A stretch of DNA of 36,964 bases, taken from the NCBI GenBank assembly GCA_003266145.1, contig MVJJ01000033.1:1-36964 (forward strand). The letters are read 5' to 3'. Positions 9,043 to 17,443 of this stretch are shown in pieces. The stretch is from Methanosphaera sp. SHI613. GTDB taxonomy: Archaea > Methanobacteriota > Methanobacteria > Methanobacteriales > Methanobacteriaceae. A program made the position numbers and the translations under genes. The notes below the pieces were generated by a model that worked only from the letters and a program-made list of their open reading frames with translations, had not been told where the DNA came from and did not search any database. Numbering within the stretch: position 1 is the stretch's first letter; each line of letters begins with the position of its first letter.

Positions 9043-9308
9043 AATTTTCTTGCCTCTTCTTTGAATAACTGTTTAGTACAGTTGGTACATAAATTTCCAC
9101 CATATGGTCTGTTAGGTCTTCTTTGGTTTTTGGATAGTTTCCTAATTTCATATGGTCTTCCACGTGGTACTGCATCTAAAACTTTACCACATTTTGCACA
9201 TACATGTTTAGAAGTTTTCTTCTTATTGTAATGTACTACTCTTCTTCCTCCAGGAAGTCTTTTAGCTCGTTTTTTGAATGTTCCTGTTCTAAATCTTGGT
9301 GCAGTCAT
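9039..9308 (-). CDS. rpl34e: 50S ribosomal protein L34e
   Basis: An 89-residue basic ribosomal protein of the archaeal/eukaryotic L34e family. It begins MTAPRFRTGTFKKRAKRLPGG and carries two Cys pairs (HVCAKCGKVL near residue 36 and NLCTNCTKQL near residue 73) that should bind one zinc ion. AGGAGG lies 6 bases before the ATG. Its stop overlaps the cmk start. The gap to the upstream insertase gene is 109 bases. Confidence 0.95.
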   Translation of the reverse strand: MTAPRFRTGTFKKRAKRLPGGRRVVHYNKKKTSKHVCAKCGKVLDAVPRGRPYEIRKLSKNQRRPNRPYGGNLCTNCTKQLFKEEARKL

Positions 9309-9417
9309 ATTAGTCCTCCTTTTTAATCAATCTTATTAAGTTCATTAAATTTCCCGTAACTTAATATTCTATCTAATTAAATATCTATCCTAAGATATTA
9401 TTAAATATTATTAAAGC

Positions 9418-9954
9418 TTACACGGTTTTTAAACCGAGAAGTCTTCTGAATACAAATGAAAAAGCAAATGAACATAAAATGTACCATCCAAAGAAATTGA
9501 TGGTCAATGGATTTGCTTGAGTCCAGAAGATATTCCATATCGGCATTAGCAATAGGTAAAACTGTGATTGTGATATGTTTATTACCATATGGCTAATGGT
9601 ATGATTACCTACCATACCATAGAATACCAGTAATATAGGAATCATGGTAATAAGAGTAGGTTTAAATTGCATGGTCATCAAATCTTTCTGCTTAGGCATG
9701 AACTCCATTTGTTTTTTCTGAACTTTGGCTAATGCCTTAGGATCACCAGATTTTTGAGCTGCTCTTAAATCTGCCTGTAACTCTTTCATTTCATTTTGTA
9801 TTTCCGCCATTTTATCATAATCTATTAGTAACTTCTGAAGAATTACTATGAAAAATGCGATTAATGCCGCAATCACTAACACAGTCATCAATGGATTTGA
9901 TGGGTTAGGATCCATTGCAATAATCGGATTTAATATTGAATCTAAATAAGTCAT
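9418..9954 (-). CDS. archaeal Oxa1/YidC-like membrane insertase (DUF106)
   Basis: A 178-residue membrane protein of the DUF106 family, the archaeal branch of the Oxa1 superfamily (relatives of YidC, Get1, EMC3 and TMCO1). It has three membrane segments: about residues 24-42 (VLVIAALIAFFIVILQ), a middle segment around TLITMIPILLVFYGMV, and a C-terminal one at FFGWYILCSFAFSF. Between the first two lies a charged coiled coil (EIQNEMKELQADLRAAQKSG) that can contact the ribosome. ATG at 9954 is preferred because GAGG lies 9 bases upstream; the longer form from 9969 would contain that site. Sitting just after secY and adk, it likely helps insert membrane proteins as they are translated. Confidence 0.87.
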   Translation of the reverse strand: MTYLDSILNPIIAMDPNPSNPLMTVLVIAALIAFFIVILQKLLIDYDKMAEIQNEMKELQADLRAAQKSGDPKALAKVQKKQMEFMPKQKDLMTMQFKPTLITMIPILLVFYGMVGNHTISHMVINISQSQFYLLLMPIWNIFWTQANPLTINFFGWYILCSFAFSFVFRRLLGLKTV

Positions 9955-9968
9955 ATTTATTTTCCTCA

Positions 9969-10526
9969 TTATGATAAAATATCAACTATTTCAGATACTG
10001 CATCATCTAAACCATTGTCATGGTTTTGTACAATTGCTACTGTTGCACCGGTTAACACTGCATAACTCATAGCAGTTGATTTTGCTACTGATTGATGTAA
10101 GTCAATTTCATCAGTATACTCCATGTCACGAACACGGGTATCATCAGTCATTCTTCTGTACATGATTTCACTAGCATCTGCTTCAACTAATATGAATTGT
10201 GTTGGTTGTAATTGTTCTAAAACCCATATTGGTAATCCTGGTAGGAAACCTTTTGGAGTTTTGATTGAACAATGAGTGTCGATGATAACATTATCATTTT
10301 CTGCCATTTTATGGATTCTTTCTGCTGCTTGTTTTTGCACATCTTTTTGAATTTCAGGGTTTAATTTACGCATATCATCACGTGTTTCAACTAAACCTTT
10401 TTCACTTGCAATATCAAACATTACATTTCCATAATTGATGTTAACATAATCTACTTCTTCTAATACTTTATTTAATACAGTGGTACTACCTGTACCAGGT
10501 ATACCTGCAAGTACTACTATGTTCAT
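9969..10526 (-). CDS. adkA: archaeal-type adenylate kinase
   Basis: A 185-residue adenylate kinase of the archaeal family (2 ADP to ATP plus AMP), distinct from bacterial Adk. The P-loop GIPGTGSTTV is at residues 8-17. The NYGNVMFDIASEKG segment near 31-44 fits the AMP site, IIDTHCSIKTPKGFLPGLP near 93-111 is the family motif, and TDDTRVRD supplies lid arginines. GTGAT sits 4 bases before the ATG at 10526; the frame extends to a GTG at 10535 that lies within this site. Its stop overlaps the region upstream of the insertase gene by one base. Location beside secY is conserved in archaea. Confidence 0.93.
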   Translation of the reverse strand: MNIVVLAGIPGTGSTTVLNKVLEEVDYVNINYGNVMFDIASEKGLVETRDDMRKLNPEIQKDVQKQAAERIHKMAENDNVIIDTHCSIKTPKGFLPGLPIWVLEQLQPTQFILVEADASEIMYRRMTDDTRVRDMEYTDEIDLHQSVAKSTAMSYAVLTGATVAIVQNHDNGLDDAVSEIVDILS

Positions 10527-10581
10527 CATTATCACTTCAATAATTTCTCTTATTTTTTAAATGGGATAAATAGGGTTAAAC

Positions 10582-11931
10582 CTATTCATCTCCTAAGAAT
10601 CTTCTTAACATTGGATTTACATCCATTAACTGTTCTTTAGCTATTTCCTCATATAACCTGTAAACAACACCAACTGTAAGAAGTACACCTGTACCTCCAC
10701 CTAATGCACCGGTTAAGTCTGCTGCAAATGCTAGTAAACCTACAAATGCACCACCTAATACAGTGATTGTTGGTATGTATTTGTTAAGTATTCTTTTGAA
10801 TTGCACTTTACTACTTCTGAAACCAGGTACCTGAACACCCATATTTGACAATTGATTTGCTACTTTATCTGGTCCGATACCACTTATTTCTACCCATAGT
10901 AATGCAAATAATATTGAAAGTCCTATAAATACGATAGCGTATATTAATACTTTCAATGGATCAGTTACTAATATGGAAATATTTGAAGGTGTTGTTAAGT
11001 AATAAGCTATACCGCTTATTGCTTGACCCTGTGATACTTCCCCTAATATTGGAAATCCTGCTGATTGGAATAATCCTGCAAATAACTGTACGTTTAGTAA
11101 TAATGCACTTGTTAATATAACAGGCATGTTACTAGCGTATACAAATTTTAAAGGATATTTGGATCTTGCTCCTTTTACTCCACCATAGGATAATGGAATT
11201 TCAACTCTCATACATTCAGCATATACTACAACAAGGAATACTATGATTGTAGCGATTACTGGTATCAGTAAGTTAAATTGTGGTTGTCCTGTCATAAGTG
11301 AGTAAATGAAGTTTGGAATTCTACCTGCTGGTACTGAAGAACCTGTTGCTGGTAGGAAGTTTAATGCTCCAACTAATATTTGTTGACTTACTCCTGCAGC
11401 AATGAAGAGTCCTATACCACTACCGAATCCCCATTTACTTACTACTTCATCCAAGTAGATGATGATGATTCCACCTAATACCATTTGAATTATGAGAATT
11501 ATAGTATAATCTCCGCTGATTGGAGGTAGTGAACCTGTCAATACAAGTACAGCACCTTCAAACAATGTGAAGATTATTGCTAATAATTTCTGTGTTCCTT
11601 GGAATGCGGCTTTATCTTCCTGACTAGATAAATCTAAATCAATCAGCTTACCACCGACTAATAACTGCATTACAATTGATGCTGTAACTATTGGACCAAT
11701 ACCTAATGTTAATATTGAACCAAAGCTACCAGCCATTACTGATCTTAACTGAGCAAATTGATCTATAGCCGTAGGGCTAAGACCGTACAGTGATACTTCA
11801 GTAAGTATGAAGTATAACACCAATATTATTCCTGTCCATTTTAGTTTATCTTTAAATCCCAGTTTTCTTTCAGGATTTGTAACCTGGGGTAAGATAGAAT
11901 AAAATGGTTTTATACTGTCTAGTGCTGACAT
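10582..11931 (-). CDS. secY: preprotein translocase subunit SecY
   Basis: The channel subunit of the Sec translocon, 449 residues, with about ten membrane segments starting at WTGIILVLYFILTEVSLYGL. The plug-region motif (LGIGPIVTASIVMQLLVGG, about 76-94) and the cytosolic loop VEIPLSYGGVKGARSKYPLK near 245-264 are clear SecY features. It ends in a short charged tail. GGGG lies 5 bases before the ATG. It follows L15, as in the spc operon across prokaryotes, and would export the adhesin-like protein among others. Confidence 0.97.
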   Translation of the reverse strand: MSALDSIKPFYSILPQVTNPERKLGFKDKLKWTGIILVLYFILTEVSLYGLSPTAIDQFAQLRSVMAGSFGSILTLGIGPIVTASIVMQLLVGGKLIDLDLSSQEDKAAFQGTQKLLAIIFTLFEGAVLVLTGSLPPISGDYTIILIIQMVLGGIIIIYLDEVVSKWGFGSGIGLFIAAGVSQQILVGALNFLPATGSSVPAGRIPNFIYSLMTGQPQFNLLIPVIATIIVFLVVVYAECMRVEIPLSYGGVKGARSKYPLKFVYASNMPVILTSALLLNVQLFAGLFQSAGFPILGEVSQGQAISGIAYYLTTPSNISILVTDPLKVLIYAIVFIGLSILFALLWVEISGIGPDKVANQLSNMGVQVPGFRSSKVQFKRILNKYIPTITVLGGAFVGLLAFAADLTGALGGGTGVLLTVGVVYRLYEEIAKEQLMDVNPMLRRFLGDE

Positions 11932-11979
11932 ACTTTCCCCTATGGATTAGATATTATCTAACGATTACAGAAATTTTTC

Positions 11980-12417
11980 TTATATAATTTCTGCTACACC
12001 ACCAGCTTCTTCAATTTTTGCTATTGCACTTTTTGAAAACATTGGTGATTTAATTACCATTGAAGTAGATAAATTACCTTTACCTAATACTTTATTGTAT
12101 CCTAATTCAGTAACATCAAGAACAATTTGTCCATCTTCCTCTACAGCTATATTTTGTGCTAGGAGTTTTTGGATTTCATTATCAATGAATGATAGATTGA
12201 TTGCTTTGAATTTTTGAATGGTTTTTTGAGGACGTTTAAATCCGTATTTACCAAAGTGATTAGGATCGTTTATGACCATCCAAGTCCAGTGATGTTTGTT
12301 TCCACCTGCTTGTCCACGACCTCCACGGTGTCCTGCACCTCTTCTTTTCTTAGTACATCCTCCACCAACAGATCTTGAACCTCGTAGTTTTCTGATTTTT
12401 CTTGTTTTTCTAATCAT
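11980..12417 (-). CDS. rpl15: 50S ribosomal protein L15
   Basis: A 145-residue archaeal L15. The N-terminus is very basic and Gly-rich (RGSRSVGGGCTKKRRGAGHRG) and is followed by GGRGQAGGNKHHWTW, a conserved element that threads into 23S rRNA. The C-terminal half (NKVLGKGNLSTSMVIKSPMF) is the folded L15 domain. GGTG precedes the ATG by 6 bases. It lies between L30 and secY, with a 14-base gap to L30. Confidence 0.96.
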   Translation of the reverse strand: MIRKTRKIRKLRGSRSVGGGCTKKRRGAGHRGGRGQAGGNKHHWTWMVINDPNHFGKYGFKRPQKTIQKFKAINLSFIDNEIQKLLAQNIAVEEDGQIVLDVTELGYNKVLGKGNLSTSMVIKSPMFSKSAIAKIEEAGGVAEII

Positions 12418-12431
12418 TTTAACACCTGCAA

Positions 12432-12890
12432 TTAGATCATTTTTAAGAGTAATTCATTAATATTTTCTGATCTGTAACCAAGGGAACCACCTTCATTGAA
12501 GGATTTTTTGGTATTTTCATATCCTTTTCTAGGTGGGTTTAAACGGAATAATGGTTTTAAACCACATTCTTTTAATGTTGTTTCTTCATTGAATATTGCT
12601 ACAGCCATTTCTTCAACTGTAGAATAATCAGTGTTTTCTTTAACATATTCATCAGTAACTCTTTTGTTTCCAGGAAGTCTTCCTCTTTCTGAAACTAATT
12701 TGATAAGAGTTTCTTCTGAAATTTCTCCCCATGTTATGTAATCTTTACCTTTTTGTAACATTCCTTTGTAACTAGGTGTTTCAGGAATGAGTACACAATG
12801 GCTGATTCTTGTAAGGTTTAACATGTCAAGATTGTCAGCTATTTTTCTTTTGATTCCGGTTCTTCCACGAATTCTTGTAACTGCATACAT
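12432..12890 (-). CDS. rpl30: 50S ribosomal protein L30
   Basis: A 152-residue archaeal L30 (equivalent to eukaryotic L7), longer than the roughly 60-residue bacterial form because of a C-terminal extension. It opens MYAVTRIRGRTGIKRKIADNL, the L30 ferredoxin-like fold, and contains RISHCVLIPETPSYKGML. The C-terminal part (FRLNPPRKGYENTKKSF) is typical of archaea. GAGGTG lies 5 bases upstream of the ATG. It is 14 bases downstream of the S5 stop. Confidence 0.96.
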   Translation of the reverse strand: MYAVTRIRGRTGIKRKIADNLDMLNLTRISHCVLIPETPSYKGMLQKGKDYITWGEISEETLIKLVSERGRLPGNKRVTDEYVKENTDYSTVEEMAVAIFNEETTLKECGLKPLFRLNPPRKGYENTKKSFNEGGSLGYRSENINELLLKMI

Positions 12891-12904
12891 ATTTACACCT
12901 CAAT

Positions 12905-13588
12905 CTAATCTAATACTCCAAGAGCTACTAGATCTTTTTCACTTGATTTTACACTTGACAATTTTTTAAGTGCATCAAATATTGCACGTGCAAAGTTAAT
13001 TGTGGTTTGTGTTTGACCTCTGGTCATTGACCATACATCTGCAATACCTGCGAGTGAAAGTATAGTTTTACCAACGTTACCTACTGCAAGTCCTACACCT
13101 CCAGGTGCTGGAATGAGTGTAACGTTTACACTACTCATTTTACCTTCAATTTTGAAAGGTACTGTGTGTTTTCTTCCACATACACAACCCCAATCTCCAC
13201 AACCTCTTCTTACTTTGATGATGTTGTGTTTTGCATTGTCAACAGCTTTTCTGATAGCTGGACCTACTTCTTGAGATTTACCTTCTCCTAATCCAACGTA
13301 TCCTTTTCTGTTTCCTACAGCTACAATTACTCTAAAGTTAACTTTTCTACCAGATTTGTGCATTCTTTGAACAAGGTTAACATCCATAACTTCTTCTTCA
13401 AGATCTGGTAATAGTGCGTCAACAATTTCAATTTCCATTATTGGAAGGCCTTTTTCTAATATTTGATCAATATCAGTTATTTCGCCATCTTTAACTTTCT
13501 GTCCAAGTTCTGTTTTAGGAATCCAATTTTCCACATTGAACTTGTTAGGAGAGTTTTTATTGTTTGATCTATTTGATCTTTTGCTCAT
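12905..13588 (-). CDS. rps5: 30S ribosomal protein S5
   Basis: A 227-residue archaeal S5 (eukaryotic S2 homologue), important for decoding fidelity. An archaeal N-terminal extension (residues 1-60) precedes the double-stranded-RNA-binding-like domain with KVNFRVIVAVGNRKGYVGLGEGK near 78-100 and the C-terminal domain with IPAPGGVGLAVGNVGKTILS near 157-176. Its ATG overlaps the L18 stop (ATGA), so translation is coupled; GAGG lies 9 bases upstream of the start. Confidence 0.96.
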   Translation of the reverse strand: MSKRSNRSNNKNSPNKFNVENWIPKTELGQKVKDGEITDIDQILEKGLPIMEIEIVDALLPDLEEEVMDVNLVQRMHKSGRKVNFRVIVAVGNRKGYVGLGEGKSQEVGPAIRKAVDNAKHNIIKVRRGCGDWGCVCGRKHTVPFKIEGKMSSVNVTLIPAPGGVGLAVGNVGKTILSLAGIADVWSMTRGQTQTTINFARAIFDALKKLSSVKSSEKDLVALGVLD

Positions 13589-14166
13589 TGTGTTGCCTCA
13601 TCTATTTTATTTTTAACGCTATCAAAATGATCTGGTATTTCTACTGGAGATAATCCACATCTTATGTAATTTGCGAATTTTGCGTTTCTTTCTTCATCAT
13701 CCATACTTTCAGCGTATTGGGCTATATGTTCTCCTCTGATTCTTGAATCATCTGGTAATACTGATTCGTTGTGAGGTACCCATAGACCAGCATCTAATGC
13801 TCCTTTTAAAACTGCGTATATTTTAGTTCCTCTGATGGATGGTTGTAATCCAATGTCTAAAATAGTTTCATCGTAGTCTTCTGAAAGAGCTTTTTTACCG
13901 AATAAGTATCCAGTAAGATAAGCAGCAGATGTGTTTTTACCGTTACCTAACCATCCATAATCTTTTAATTGTTTTGATGTAGCGGATACTAAGGTTTCAT
14001 CCCCGTTAGCTCCTACTTTGATTAACTGGACAATAGTGTGGTTTGATGTAACTCTAACAACCATTCTTGTTTTGTCAAGATCTACTAATTTATATCTTTT
14101 GTTATAATTAGTTTTTCCTTCTCTTCTTCTTTTGAATTGAACTTTATATGTTGCTCCTCGTGCCAC
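13585..14166 (-). CDS. rpl18: 50S ribosomal protein L18
   Basis: A 193-residue archaeal L18 (eukaryotic L5 homologue) that binds 5S rRNA. The N-terminus (MARGATYKVQFKRRREGKTNYNKR) and the LTGYLFGKKAL and PHNESVLPDDSRIRGEHIAQYA segments are diagnostic. The start codon is GTG at 14166, 9 bases after GGGGG; no ATG alternative preserves the conserved N-terminus. It starts 3 bases after the L19e stop and its own stop overlaps S5. Confidence 0.95.
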   Translation of the reverse strand: MARGATYKVQFKRRREGKTNYNKRYKLVDLDKTRMVVRVTSNHTIVQLIKVGANGDETLVSATSKQLKDYGWLGNGKNTSAAYLTGYLFGKKALSEDYDETILDIGLQPSIRGTKIYAVLKGALDAGLWVPHNESVLPDDSRIRGEHIAQYAESMDDEERNAKFANYIRCGLSPVEIPDHFDSVKNKIDEATQ

Positions 14167-14169
14167 TTT

Positions 14170-14628
14170 CTATTCCCCCGTTTGTTTTAACATTCCGTGG
14201 TCTTTTGCATAAGTTTTCATGTATGATTTACTTCTAAATGATCCACCTTTTGCCATGTTATATAATTTACGGTATGTAGTTCTATCAATTTCATCGTTAG
14301 CACGCATATCTTTGAGAACAACTCTTAAAGAACGGATGGTACTCATCCATGCTTGTTTCTTTGGAGTTCTTGCATTTTTTGCCCCTTTGATACTTCCATG
14401 GCCTCTTCTTCTTCCTTTACGTTTTTGTTCAGCATTCTTTTTGCTTCTGTAACTGCTTATTCCAGTAGCAGGTTTTGCTTTGATAACACCATCATTAATC
14501 AAAGCTCTAATACTATTTCTTGTAATTGCTCTGGATACTTCTTCCATGTGTTCAGGGTCTATCCAAACTCTGTTAACCCCTACTTTAAGAATCTTTGCAG
14601 CTAATTTTTTCTGTGTAGTAAGATTCAT
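14170..14628 (-). CDS. rpl19e: 50S ribosomal protein L19e
   Basis: A 152-residue, very basic ribosomal protein with no bacterial counterpart. It begins MNLTTQKKLAAKILKVGVNRVWIDP and contains the Arg/Lys/Gly-rich stretch KKNAEQKRKGRRRGHGSIKG near residues 69-88, which inserts into rRNA. AGGAGGAT lies 4 bases before the ATG at 14628; the upstream TTG at 14643 is part of that ribosome-binding region and is rejected as a start. A 92-base spacer, unusually long for this block, separates it from L32e. Confidence 0.95.
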   Translation of the reverse strand: MNLTTQKKLAAKILKVGVNRVWIDPEHMEEVSRAITRNSIRALINDGVIKAKPATGISSYRSKKNAEQKRKGRRRGHGSIKGAKNARTPKKQAWMSTIRSLRVVLKDMRANDEIDRTTYRKLYNMAKGGSFRSKSYMKTYAKDHGMLKQTGE

Positions 14629-14720
14629 AAAAATCCTCCTCAATAATATAAATAAATTAATTAAGAATCGTTAATGTATCCACAGTCCATAAGACTATAA
14701 GACATCATTATTGATTGTAC

Positions 14721-15050
14721 TTAATTTAATACTTTAACCCCTATTTCTTGAGCTTTTGCTACAATTAACTGTCTTTTTCTATTTCCTACTGTTGCACCAA
14801 TTCTTGCTGCATCAGTTTCAGGATTTAAAGCTTTGATTTGTTCGACGTTTTCAACTAATATATCATTATAACCTGATGGATGTAATCCTCTGGTAGCTTT
14901 AGGACATCTGTATCCTACTCTAGCCATTGCAGGTTTTCTTGCTTGGTATCGTCGTCTTTTACTTAGTTTACCTCTAGGTCTACGGTAACTATCACCAAGT
15001 TTTTTATATCTCCAATATTCTTGTCTTTTGAAGGTTGGTTTTTTAGTCAT
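14721..15050 (-). CDS. rpl32e: 50S ribosomal protein L32e
   Basis: A 109-residue archaeal/eukaryotic L32e. The core motif KKLGDSYRRPRGKLSKRRRY near residues 16-35 and GYRCPKATRGLHPSGY near 46-61 identify it. GAGAGGAAG lies 5 bases before the ATG at 15050; a TTG-initiated extension to 15065 overlaps this site and is rejected. It sits between L6 and L19e, the standard archaeal spc order. Confidence 0.95.
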   Translation of the reverse strand: MTKKPTFKRQEYWRYKKLGDSYRRPRGKLSKRRRYQARKPAMARVGYRCPKATRGLHPSGYNDILVENVEQIKALNPETDAARIGATVGNRKRQLIVAKAQEIGVKVLN

Positions 15051-15072
15051 TGTACTTCCTCTCAAAATATAT

Positions 15073-15624
15073 TTATTCTATTTCTTCCTGAGTTTTATCC
15101 ACTAGATATATTCCGTCTTGGAATACACGAGGATCCCGTCTTTTAATTTTAGTAGCCTGTTCTATGTTAGCCATGGTTTGACCGACATGTTCCTTGTTTA
15201 TACCGGTTAAAGTTACGTCTTCACCTTTGACTTGAACTTTAACATCACCGATAATTTTAGCTAAACGTGGACTTCTTTCACCGAGGAAGTTGTCAATTGT
15301 TATGAGATTTCCTTTAACTTTTACAGTCATTGGAAAGTGAGCATAGACGATTTTCATTTTATAAGTAAAACCATGTTTTACACCATAAATCATATTAGAT
15401 ATGTGTGATCTAATAGTTCCGACCATAGCTTTATCTTTTTTGTTAGGAAATGCTACTTTTACGTAAACATTTTCTTCATCTTGATCTATGGTAATTTTAT
15501 TATGGTTGAAGTTTCTTGTTAATTCTCCACCGTTACCTTTAACAGTTACTTCATTACCATCGATAGTTACAGTAACATCTTCAGGTACAGGGATTGTCTC
15601 TGTTATATTTGATAATTTAACCAT
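15073..15624 (-). CDS. rpl6: 50S ribosomal protein L6
   Basis: A 183-residue archaeal L6 (eukaryotic L9 homologue) with two repeated folds. The N-terminal domain begins ITETIPVPEDVTVTIDGNEV; the second has VKVKGNLITIDNFLGERSPR near 99-118 and the archaeal signature RRDPRVFQDGIYLVDK near the end. GGTGA lies 5 bases before the ATG. It follows S8 by 15 bases. Confidence 0.96.
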   Translation of the reverse strand: MVKLSNITETIPVPEDVTVTIDGNEVTVKGNGGELTRNFNHNKITIDQDEENVYVKVAFPNKKDKAMVGTIRSHISNMIYGVKHGFTYKMKIVYAHFPMTVKVKGNLITIDNFLGERSPRLAKIIGDVKVQVKGEDVTLTGINKEHVGQTMANIEQATKIKRRDPRVFQDGIYLVDKTQEEIE

Positions 15625-15639
15625 GTTTTCACCTATAAT

Positions 15640-16032
15640 TTAATATACGTATACTAATAATCTTCCACCGACTCCAGCTTCTTTAGCTTCGTGGTGAGTC
15701 ATTACACCTTGTGGTGTTGTTACTATTAATATTCCAAAGTTTTTAGCTGGTAAGTATCTTTTTTCGAAGTCTTCGAACTCATCATTTTTTACTGCGTGAC
15801 GAGGTTTTATAACACCACATTTGTTGATGTTACCTTCTAATTCTACATTAAAGTAGCCAGCTTTTCCATCATCTACTAATTCAAAATTTCCTATATAATT
15901 TTCCTTCTGCATTGTGCTTAATACATATCCAATAAGTTTTGATGCTGGTTTAATAACACAACTGTCATTACCTTGTAACTCATTGTTTCTGATATTTGTT
16001 AAAGCATCTGCAAGAGGATCCATAAGAGTCAT
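15640..16032 (-). CDS. rps8: 30S ribosomal protein S8
   Basis: A 130-residue S8, a 16S rRNA-binding assembly protein. It begins MTLMDPLADALTNIRNNEL and ends with PQGVMTHHEAKEAGVGGRLL, the conserved S8 C-terminal motif. GGAGTG lies 8 bases before the ATG at 16032, favouring it over the internal ATG three codons later. It follows S14 by 19 bases. Confidence 0.96.
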   Translation of the reverse strand: MTLMDPLADALTNIRNNELQGNDSCVIKPASKLIGYVLSTMQKENYIGNFELVDDGKAGYFNVELEGNINKCGVIKPRHAVKNDEFEDFEKRYLPAKNFGILIVTTPQGVMTHHEAKEAGVGGRLLVYVY

Positions 16033-16051
16033 TCTATAAACACTCCTTTAT

Positions 16052-16195
16052 TTAGTTATATTTTTTAAATCCGATTTTTGGAGCAATTTCCCTAAAGCAT
16101 TGACGACAAAGATTTAAACCGTATCTTCTTACAATTGCTGAATGATCTCCACATCGAGTACATTTTCTTGCTGCTTTCCCATATTTTCTTGGCAA
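16052..16195 (-). CDS. rps14: 30S ribosomal protein S14 (type Z), TTG start
   Basis: A 47-residue zinc-binding S14 in the gap between S8 and L5. Translation from a TTG at 16195 gives MPRKYGKAARKCTRCGDHSA, continues through GLNLCRQCFREIAPKIGF and ends KKYN. The four zinc ligands are Cys12, Cys15, Cys30 and Cys33. GGTGA lies 6 bases before the TTG; no ATG is available, and the alternative GTG at 16204 overlaps the binding site. The sequence is full length for archaeal S14, and the gene order L5-S14-S8 is standard. Automatic callers can miss it because it is short and lacks ATG. Confidence 0.94.
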   Translation of the reverse strand: MPRKYGKAARKCTRCGDHSAIVRRYGLNLCRQCFREIAPKIGFKKYN

Positions 16196-16207
16196 AATAT
16201 TCACCTT

Positions 16208-16714
16208 CTATTCAATAGTAACTTGGAATTTTTCTTTCATTAATTCCATTGCTTCTTCTGGAGTAACTCTTTGATGTTTTGGTATTTTTTTAGGTCTTAA
16301 TCTTCTTTCTTTGATTCTGTGACCAGGTTTTTCAAAGGTTACTGAAACATCCATACCAAAAATTCCTATGTCAGGGTCGTATCTTACGCCTGGAATATCA
16401 ATGTGTTCTCTTATACCAAAGGATACATTACCTTCTTTATCAAATTGAGAAGCTTTTATTCTATTTTCTAAACCGTTTAAAACCATTGATATAATTTTTT
16501 CAGCTTTTTCTCCTCTTAAAGTTACTTTACATGCAATCGGTTGTTTTTTTCTGATACCGAATTCAGGGTTTGTAACTTTTGAGTATGTTCTAACTGGTTG
16601 TTGATCTACAAGGCTTGTTAATAAACTTTCTGCTCTTGTTAATCTTTCTCCACCTTCACCTACACCAATGTTAACAGTTGCTTTTTGTATTCTAGGTTTT
16701 TCCATAATATTCAT
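16208..16714 (-). CDS. rpl5: 50S ribosomal protein L5
   Basis: A 168-residue archaeal L5 (eukaryotic L11 homologue), a 5S rRNA and P-site tRNA contact. KATVNIGVGEGGERLTRAESL (11-31), TYSKVTNPEFGIRKKQPIACKV and FGIREHIDIPGVRYDPDIGI are conserved. Three ATG codons are possible; the one at 16714 has GGAG exactly 9 bases upstream and follows the S4e stop by one base, so I prefer it. The ATG at 16723 is only one base from GGAG's end and overlaps S4e. Confidence 0.94.
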   Translation of the reverse strand: MNIMEKPRIQKATVNIGVGEGGERLTRAESLLTSLVDQQPVRTYSKVTNPEFGIRKKQPIACKVTLRGEKAEKIISMVLNGLENRIKASQFDKEGNVSFGIREHIDIPGVRYDPDIGIFGMDVSVTFEKPGHRIKERRLRPKKIPKHQRVTPEEAMELMKEKFQVTIE

Positions 16715-16715
16715 A

Positions 16716-17441
16716 TTAGTCATCTCCTAATAAGGATATTACAGGTTTATCTTGACCTATAACAAATACGTATTTTGCTAAGGTTAAGAATGAACCATCA
16801 TCAGTTTCCATTAATACTGTATTTGATTTTGATGATTTTGTGATGGTAATTTCTTTAATTGTACCTAATTCACCAATGTGGTTACCACCAGTAATTAATG
16901 CTAATGCTCCTTCTTCAAATTTGATAGAATCATTGATGTTCTGTTCAGGAATGCTTAATAATAAAACATCACTGGTTTTGTATTCATCATCGGTTAATAC
17001 ATTTCTACCATCATGTAAGTTTAATTGAGTTTTTCCACCTTTTAATGTGGTTTTGTTTTCAATACTTACTAATTTGAAGTCAGCATCTTTTTCATCAATT
17101 TCATGAAGTACTAATCTTCCTTTGTAATCTGGTAATATTCTGTAGTATTTGTTGATTTTTGGAATTGAAATAACATCCATAAATCCTACAGGGAATCTGT
17201 GGTCTTTTCTTGCAGTACCATCTATTAATACTTCACCATTGTTTAAGATTATTTTTGCTTCACGAGCATTTTTAGCAACACCTAATATGTCTCTTAAAAC
17301 CATAACTAATGGTATTGATTTATCAAGAGCGTGTGGTCCAGCACTAGTTTTTGTAGTCCATGTTTCTTCTTTTACATGAATAGGCCACATTTTAGGTGCT
17401 TTAAATCTTTTTAAGTGTTTTCTTGATCCCATATTTGCCAT
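16716..17441 (-). CDS. rps4e: 30S ribosomal protein S4e
   Basis: A 241-residue archaeal/eukaryotic S4e. Domain order: basic N-terminus (MGSRKHLKRFKAPKMWPI), an S4-like RNA-binding domain (near 41-75, VLRDILGVAKNAREAKIILN), the central S4e domain, and a C-terminal KOW motif (FEEGALALITGGNHIGELGT). GGAAGG lies 8 bases before the ATG. It sits between L24 and L5, with two bases between the L24 stop and its own ATG. Confidence 0.96.
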   Translation of the reverse strand: MANMGSRKHLKRFKAPKMWPIHVKEETWTTKTSAGPHALDKSIPLVMVLRDILGVAKNAREAKIILNNGEVLIDGTARKDHRFPVGFMDVISIPKINKYYRILPDYKGRLVLHEIDEKDADFKLVSIENKTTLKGGKTQLNLHDGRNVLTDDEYKTSDVLLLSIPEQNINDSIKFEEGALALITGGNHIGELGTIKEITITKSSKSNTVLMETDDGSFLTLAKYVFVIGQDKPVISLLGDD

Positions 17442-17443
17442 AT

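Noticed and set aside
14647..14655. TATA-like sequence before L19e suggesting an internal promoter
   Set aside because: It lies about 20 bases from the ATG, so the start would fall at or past the AGGAGG ribosome binding site.
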